Source of the DNA: an uncultured Lysobacterales bacterium
GTDB lineage: Bacteria; Pseudomonadota; Gammaproteobacteria; Xanthomonadales; SZUA-36
Direction of reading: 5' to 3'
Assembly: GCA_937974465.1 (NCBI GenBank)
Contig: CALJWY010000215.1
Coordinates: 1 to 10,268 of the forward strand
Length of the DNA: 10,268 nucleotides
The notes under the pieces are model-generated. The model worked only from the letters and a program-made list of their open reading frames with translations, did no database searches and was not told the DNA's origin. Within the stretch, counting starts at the first letter, position 1, and every line of letters begins with the position of its first letter. A program made the translations under genes and the position numbers. Shown one piece after another: positions 6,854-10,268 of the stretch.

Positions 6854-7370
6854 TTCCTTGCAGCACTTTCCACGCATCAGTAGCATTGATGAACGCCTGG
6901 CCCAGCAACATCACTGGCATGATTAGAAGCAGCGATTTGAGCAGAAAGACCAGCGGCAATCCGCCCGCCTCACGCGAGGTTTCGAGGATCTTCCATGAGT
7001 TCGAGACATATGGCCATGCGGTTACCAGGATAAACACACAGAACGGAACCAGGAACAACAGGGTTCCGGCCAGGTTCACCAAGGCGCGCTTTTTAGCAGG
7101 CATCCGCGCATAAAAAATATCCACCCGTACATGGCCATCCTGCGCCAGGGCCCAGGCGGTAACAACGGTGAACACCGTGACGTGCAGATAAGTCACGGAT
7201 TCCTGCAGCCAGATCCAACCGAGGTTAAAACCATAGCGAAGCACAACAATGGCAAACGACAGCAACACCATCAGCAGCGTCAGCCAGGCAACGGCTTGCC
7301 CACACAAGGCTATCGTTTTGCGAAGACCGGGATAGCTGACGTTGTCAGCAAGAGCCGGTGTTGTCACCAT
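6843..7370 (-). CDS. TRAP transporter small permease subunit (DctQ family)
   Basis: Small membrane subunit of a tripartite ATP-independent periplasmic (TRAP) transporter. The 175-aa protein has four hydrophobic segments (about 27-46, 57-77, 99-119, 141-160). It shows the family signature RYGFNLGWIWLQESVTYLHV, then AWALAQDGHVRVDIFY, with the TSREAGGLPL loop before the last helix. In working systems DctQ pairs with a large permease DctM and a solute-binding protein DctP, usually encoded next to it; neither is seen here, and trmH follows instead. The substrate cannot be predicted. ATG 7370 is preferred: it overlaps the previous stop (ATGGTGA) and has GGAAG about ten bases upstream; TTG 7385 in the same frame is possible. 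The gene overlaps DUF2782 by 7 bases and trmH by 11. Confidence 0.88.
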   Translation of the reverse strand: MVTTPALADNVSYPGLRKTIALCGQAVAWLTLLMVLLSFAIVVLRYGFNLGWIWLQESVTYLHVTVFTVVTAWALAQDGHVRVDIFYARMPAKKRALVNLAGTLLFLVPFCVFILVTAWPYVSNSWKILETSREAGGLPLVFLLKSLLLIMPVMLLGQAFINATDAWKVLQGNDT

Positions 7371-7711
7371 TCCTTGATCTTCCAATAAACAGGCCGAACC
7401 GGATTCAGTTTTCTGTCAGACTCTCGCAGTTCAAGCTGACCATCACCATCCTCATCCAGGTAGTAGTAGGCAGGGCCTTTCACCGGGGTGATTTTAATCA
7501 TGTAGACGCGACCATTCTGGCTGTATTCTTCCACTCGTTCGCCTTCGCGCTCGGTGATTTCCACGGTAGGTTCGATTTGCTCACCCGGAACTTTGGGCGG
7601 GATCGGTGGTGGTGCGGCAGGATCAGGTGCGTCCGCCTTGTCCTGTTGGGCCAGGGCGAGACTGCAGGCGAGTATCGCTGAGGCTGACAGGGTTACAAAT
7701 AGTTTTTTCAT
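7364..7711 (-). CDS. DUF2782-family exported protein with an EF-hand-like loop
   Basis: A small exported protein of 115 aa; the family function is not known to me. MKKLFVTLSASAILACSLALA is a Sec signal peptide with likely cleavage at ALA|QQ (21/22). The cysteine at 16 lacks a good lipobox, so a lipoprotein is less likely. A proline-rich linker (30-43) precedes the conserved core: VEEYSQNGRVYMIKITPVKG, then AYYYLDEDGDGQLE, and PVYWKIKEW at the end. Residues 86-97 (DEDGDGQLELRE) match a calcium-binding EF-hand loop at positions 1, 3, 5, 8 and 12. In Pseudomonas a DUF2782 gene also sits beside polA, which supports the identification. The ATG at 7711 has AAGGAAG eight bases upstream; a longer TTG start at 7735 is less likely. 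First gene of a three-gene overlapping operon. Confidence 0.82.
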   Translation of the reverse strand: MKKLFVTLSASAILACSLALAQQDKADAPDPAAPPPIPPKVPGEQIEPTVEITEREGERVEEYSQNGRVYMIKITPVKGPAYYYLDEDGDGQLELRESDRKLNPVRPVYWKIKEW

Positions 7712-7765
7712 GCGCTTTACTTCCTTGATGGTCAATTACAATAACCCGCATATCAACGGAGTAGA

Positions 7766-7782
7766 CCGGGTGGTTCACCCGG
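7766..7782. repeat. Perfect inverted repeat in the DUF2782-polA spacer (IR1)
   Basis: CCGGGTG (7766-7772), spacer GTT, CACCCGG (7776-7782): a perfect seven-pair, GC-rich hairpin. On the plus strand it is followed within three bases by TTTT (7786-7789), giving a terminator-like shape that would stop antisense transcription towards polA. On the minus strand it would lie in the leader of the DUF2782 mRNA, about 55 bases before the start codon. Confidence 0.5.
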
Positions 7783-7806
7783 CGCTTTTCCGATACTCTC
7801 AGCATA

Positions 7807-7830
7807 CCAGACCCGAATAATCGAGTCTGG
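7807..7830. repeat. Ten-pair inverted repeat in the DUF2782-polA spacer (IR2)
   Basis: CCAGAC (7807-7812) pairs with GTCTGG (7825-7830), and the inner CGA/TCG also pair around a four-base loop. The single irregular position is C-A in a plus-strand transcript but a U-G wobble in a minus-strand transcript, so an RNA hairpin would be more stable in the DUF2782 direction. It could equally be a protein operator. No T tract follows on either strand, so it is not a standard terminator. Confidence 0.45.
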
Positions 7831-7848
7831 ATTTCATTGTTCATGGTC

Positions 7849-7870
7849 GACAGACCCTCGAGGCTCTGTC
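7849..7870. repeat. Interrupted palindrome sharing an arm with the next one (IR3)
   Basis: GACAGA (7849-7854) and TCTGTC (7865-7870) flank the perfect palindrome CCTCGAGG (7856-7863), with one C-C mismatch on each side of the centre. The right arm overlaps the left arm of the following palindrome, so the two hairpins cannot form together on one strand. Confidence 0.45.
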
Positions 7871-7882
7871 AACGGTTGACAG
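7866..7882. repeat. Perfect palindrome, operator-like (IR4)
   Basis: CTGTCAA (7866-7872), spacer CGG, TTGACAG (7876-7882). The seven-pair perfect symmetry with a three-base centre resembles the binding site of a dimeric repressor. It contains TTGACA on both strands, but no good -10 box lies 16-18 bases from either copy, so it is not obviously a -35 box. Confidence 0.45.
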
Positions 7883-7904
7883 ATCGCTGCAACAGGATCC
7901 CAAC

Positions 7905-7934
7905 TTGTTCAATACAAGAAGCGATGAATGTAAT
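7905..7934 (+). promoter_or_regulatory. Candidate polA promoter with overlapping inverted repeat
   Basis: TTGTTC (7905-7910) and TGTAAT (7929-7934) are separated by 18 bases and could serve as -35 and -10 of a sigma-70 promoter about 110 bases upstream of polA. An inverted repeat CAATACA (7910-7916) and TGTATTG (7934-7940) brackets the spacer and touches both boxes, so it could be an operator. Both calls are from motif inspection alone. Confidence 0.25.
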
Positions 7935-7982
7935 GTATTGTATGTACCTGAGTGAAGAGAGACGCCGTAGTGGGCAAAGTGG

Positions 7983-8000
7983 GGCCCTGTCCTTCGGGCC
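7983..8000 (+). other. Hairpin in the presumed polA leader
   Basis: GGCCC (7983-7987) pairs with GGGCC (7996-8000) around an eight-base loop. It is followed by GGCAAC at 8001-8006, which recurs at 8017-8022 just before the ribosome binding site. This may be a structured 5' leader controlling polA translation. I do not recognise it as a known riboswitch class. Confidence 0.3.
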
Positions 8001-8043
8001 GGCAACGCAGCGACCTGGCAACTGCTAACAATGGGGGCCTTCA

Positions 8044-10268
8044 ATGAGTTCTAAAAATATCCTCTACCTGGTCGATGGTTCCTCATACCTATACCGCGCA
8101 TTTCACGCGCTTCCCAACCTGACCAATTCCTGGGGCGAGTCCACGGGTGCATTGTTGGGCGTTGCGAACATGTTGCGGCGGCTACTGAAAGATTCTGAAT
8201 CTGAAAATATTGCGGTGGTTTTCGATGCCAAAGGACCGACATTCCGGCATGAAATGTATGAACAGTACAAGGCCAACCGGCCACCGATGCCGATGGAGCT
8301 TCGGCAGCAGGTGGAAGCCATTCACGAACTCGTCGGCCTGCTTGGTCTGCCATTGATACAGGTGCCGGGTGTGGAAGCCGATGATGTGATTGGCACATTG
8401 GCGACCCGGGCTGCGGCCAACAAGATGGATTGTGTCATTTCAACCGGTGACAAGGACATGGCGCAACTGGTCAATGAACACGTATCTTTGATCAATACGA
8501 TGACCGATACGCAGATGGACGCGGCGGGTGTAGCAGACAAATTTGGTGTCGCCCCTTCCCAGATCGTGGATTTCCTCGCCTTAACCGGCGACAAGGCTGA
8601 CAATATTCCCGGTGTTGAAAAATGCGGGCCCAAAACGGCTGCCAAGTGGTTGAACGAGTGGCAGGACCTGGAAGGTGTCATGGCGCAGGCCCCGGATATG
8701 AAGGGCAAGATCGGTGAGCATCTTCGCAATGCGCTGGACATACTGCCGCTGTCACGTGACCTGGCAACCATTCGGGATGACCTGGACCTGGAACTCGACG
8801 TGGACGAGCTTAAACGTGCACCTGTTGACGAAGCAGCCCTGCGTGAGTTTTTACAACACAACGAATTCAATAGCTGGTTGCAGGAGCTCGGCGCAGATGA
8901 ATCACCACAGCCCGACGCCAAAACGCCTGAATACACCACCATTCTGGATAAGCAGACTTTCAAAACCTGGTTGCCCAGGCTGGAGGAAGCCAAACTGATT
9001 GCATTTGATACTGAAACCACCAGTCTCGACCCCATGCAGGCGGAACTGGTGGGTTTGAGTTTTGCGGTGGAGGCGTCAGAGGCTATTTATATACCCGTAG
9101 GACACAACTACCCGGGCATGCCTGAACAGCTCGACCGATCATATGTATTACAGGCCCTTCAGGGCGTGCTGGAGGGCGATTCGCCCCGCAAGGTGGGTCA
9201 ACACATCAAATATGATATGAATGTGCTGTCACAGTACGATATCGATGTGCAGGGCGTTGCATACGACACGATGCTTGAGTCCTACGTATTCAATAGCACC
9301 GGTAGTCGTCATGACATGGACTCCCTCGCGCTGAAATACCTGGGACAACAAACGACGCACTACGAGGATATTGCAGGTAAGGGCGCCAAACAGATACCTT
9401 TCAGCCAGGTAGCCATTGAGGACGCGGGGCATTACGCAGCAGAGGATGCTGATATTACCTTGCGCCTGCATCAGCACCTGTGGCCAAGGCTGGAGGCCGA
9501 GCCGGCCCTGGAGAAAGTGCTCACAGACATTGAAATACCGCTGGTGCCGGTATTGGCAAGGATGGAGCAGGCAGGTGTACTGATCGATGGCCAGTTATTA
9601 CTGGCGCAAGGCGCAGAACTCGCAAAACGCATGTTGGAGCTGGAACTACAGGCCCATGAGGCTGCCGGGCAACCGTTTAACCTGGGTTCCCCAAAACAAC
9701 TGCAACAGATATTGTTTGAAAAACTGGAATTACCGGTGATCCGTAAAACACCCAAGGGTCAGCCATCCACCGCAGAGGATGTCTTAAAAGAACGTGCCGT
9801 GAATTACGAATTGCCAAGGTTGATTCTTGAGAATCGCACAATCTCGAAGCTTAAATCCACCTATACCGATAAATTGCCGCAGCAGATCGATCCCGCTACC
9901 GGTCGGGTACATACCTCCTATCATCAGGCGGTGGCGGCCACCGGGCGCCTGTCTTCATCAGATCCCAATTTACAAAATATTCCGGTGCGCAAGGAAGAAG
10001 GCCGGCGTATTCGCCGCGCCTTTATCGCCGCCCCCGGGCATAAAATGCTGGCGGCGGACTACTCGCAAATCGAACTGCGCATCATGGCGCACTTGTCAAA
10101 AGATGAAGGTCTGCTCAAGGCCTTTGCCGCGGGCGAAGACATACATCGCGCCACCGCGGCGGAAGTCTTCGGTATGGAACCGGACAAGGTCAGTAGTGAG
10201 CAACGCCGTTCCGCCAAGGCCATAAACTTCGGACTGATCTACGGCATGTCGGCCTTTGGCCTGGCGCG
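8044..10268 (+). CDS. polA: DNA polymerase I, truncated by the window edge
   Basis: First 741 codons of DNA polymerase I, which fills gaps and removes RNA primers in repair and lagging-strand synthesis. The 5' nuclease domain (about 1-290) shows VDGSSYLYRAF, FDAKGPTFRHEMYEQYKANR, VEADDVIGTLA, STGDKDMAQLV and the helix-hairpin-helix LTGDKADNIPGVEKCGPKTA. The 3'-5' proofreading domain retains all four acidic catalytic residues: D322 and E324 (FDTETTSLD), D391 (KYDMNVL) and D468 (YAAED), so it should be active. The polymerase domain has motif A DYSQIELRIMAHLS with D672, and the O-helix with R721, K725, F729 and Y733. Each of these is exactly 33 less than in E. coli (D355, D424, D501, D705, R754), so the protein is shorter only in the region before the exonuclease domain. 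The ATG at 8044 has GGGGG six bases upstream and gives a normal N-terminus. Divergent from the DUF2782 operon. Confidence 0.97.
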   Translation, partial: MSSKNILYLVDGSSYLYRAFHALPNLTNSWGESTGALLGVANMLRRLLKDSESENIAVVFDAKGPTFRHEMYEQYKANRPPMPMELRQQVEAIHELVGLLGLPLIQVPGVEADDVIGTLATRAAANKMDCVISTGDKDMAQLVNEHVSLINTMTDTQMDAAGVADKFGVAPSQIVDFLALTGDKADNIPGVEKCGPKTAAKWLNEWQDLEGVMAQAPDMKGKIGEHLRNALDILPLSRDLATIRDDLDLELDVDELKRAPVDEAALREFLQHNEFNSWLQELGADESPQPDAKTPEYTTILDKQTFKTWLPRLEEAKLIAFDTETTSLDPMQAELVGLSFAVEASEAIYIPVGHNYPGMPEQLDRSYVLQALQGVLEGDSPRKVGQHIKYDMNVLSQYDIDVQGVAYDTMLESYVFNSTGSRHDMDSLALKYLGQQTTHYEDIAGKGAKQIPFSQVAIEDAGHYAAEDADITLRLHQHLWPRLEAEPALEKVLTDIEIPLVPVLARMEQAGVLIDGQLLLAQGAELAKRMLELELQAHEAAGQPFNLGSPKQLQQILFEKLELPVIRKTPKGQPSTAEDVLKERAVNYELPRLILENRTISKLKSTYTDKLPQQIDPATGRVHTSYHQAVAATGRLSSSDPNLQNIPVRKEEGRRIRRAFIAAPGHKMLAADYSQIELRIMAHLSKDEGLLKAFAAGEDIHRATAAEVFGMEPDKVSSEQRRSAKAINFGLIYGMSAFGLA

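Noticed and set aside
6362..6883. 173-codon open frame on the plus strand opposite trmH
   Set aside because: Antisense to a confidently identified gene, with no recognisable domain.
7876..7904. TTGACA in the 7866-7882 palindrome as a -35 box
   Set aside because: No acceptable -10 hexamer lies 16-18 bases away in either direction.
7837..8028. 63-codon plus-strand frame in the polA spacer (and a 67-codon minus-strand one at 7841-8044)
   Set aside because: No ribosome binding site, Arg/Cys-rich product with no similarity I recognise, and it runs through palindromes and the presumed polA leader.
7945..8035. SAM-I (S-box) or glycine riboswitch resemblance (AGAG, GGGCC, GGCAAC, GCTAAC in order)
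   Set aside because: The closing stem, kink-turn and full conserved core cannot be found, and polA is not an expected target; short matches are probably chance.
8800..8900. Deletion in polA, since all downstream motifs are 33 residues earlier than in E. coli
   Set aside because: The offset is constant from the exonuclease domain on, the frame is intact and all catalytic residues are present; a shorter linker is natural variation.
8322..9035. 237-codon open frame on the minus strand opposite polA
   Set aside because: Serine-rich low-complexity product without a recognisable domain, fully antisense to strongly conserved polA codons; a shadow frame.

Overview
The window looks like chromosome from a gammaproteobacterium, probably an uncultured environmental one. 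The protein sequences support this: TrmH and AroE follow the Escherichia coli proteins closely (AroE keeps K65 and N86 at the same residue numbers). A DUF2782-type exported protein beside polA, and a FimT/PilW/PilX/PilV minor-pilin set, are also typical of Gammaproteobacteria. I recognise no mobile element, rRNA, tRNA or CRISPR array.

Layout. Plus strand, left end: the 3' end of hemB (haem synthesis) runs directly into aroE (shikimate dehydrogenase), whose start has no ATG, GTG or TTG. Convergent to these on the minus strand is a four-gene type IV pilus minor-pilin operon, transcribed fimT > pilW > pilX > pilV (6023 down to 1025). Its genes overlap or are separated by only a few bases. Upstream of it, also on the minus strand, is a tightly overlapping trio: a DUF2782-family exported protein > a TRAP transporter small permease > trmH (7711 down to 6188). 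A 332-base divergent spacer, rich in inverted repeats, separates this trio from polA on the plus strand. polA runs off the right edge after the O-helix of the polymerase domain.

How the genes work together. hemB, aroE, trmH and polA are housekeeping genes. The pilin operon should supply the priming and tip complex of a type IVa pilus, but it differs from the Pseudomonas-type cluster. PilV comes last. PilX (504 aa) and PilV (717 aa) are several times longer than usual, with cysteine-rich C-terminal regions. No pilY1 or pilE follows, because aroE converges directly on pilV. Large sequence-unusual minor pilins in place of the usual tip adhesin are the most interesting feature here. Second is the run of inverted repeats, including two that share an arm, between the DUF2782 gene and polA.
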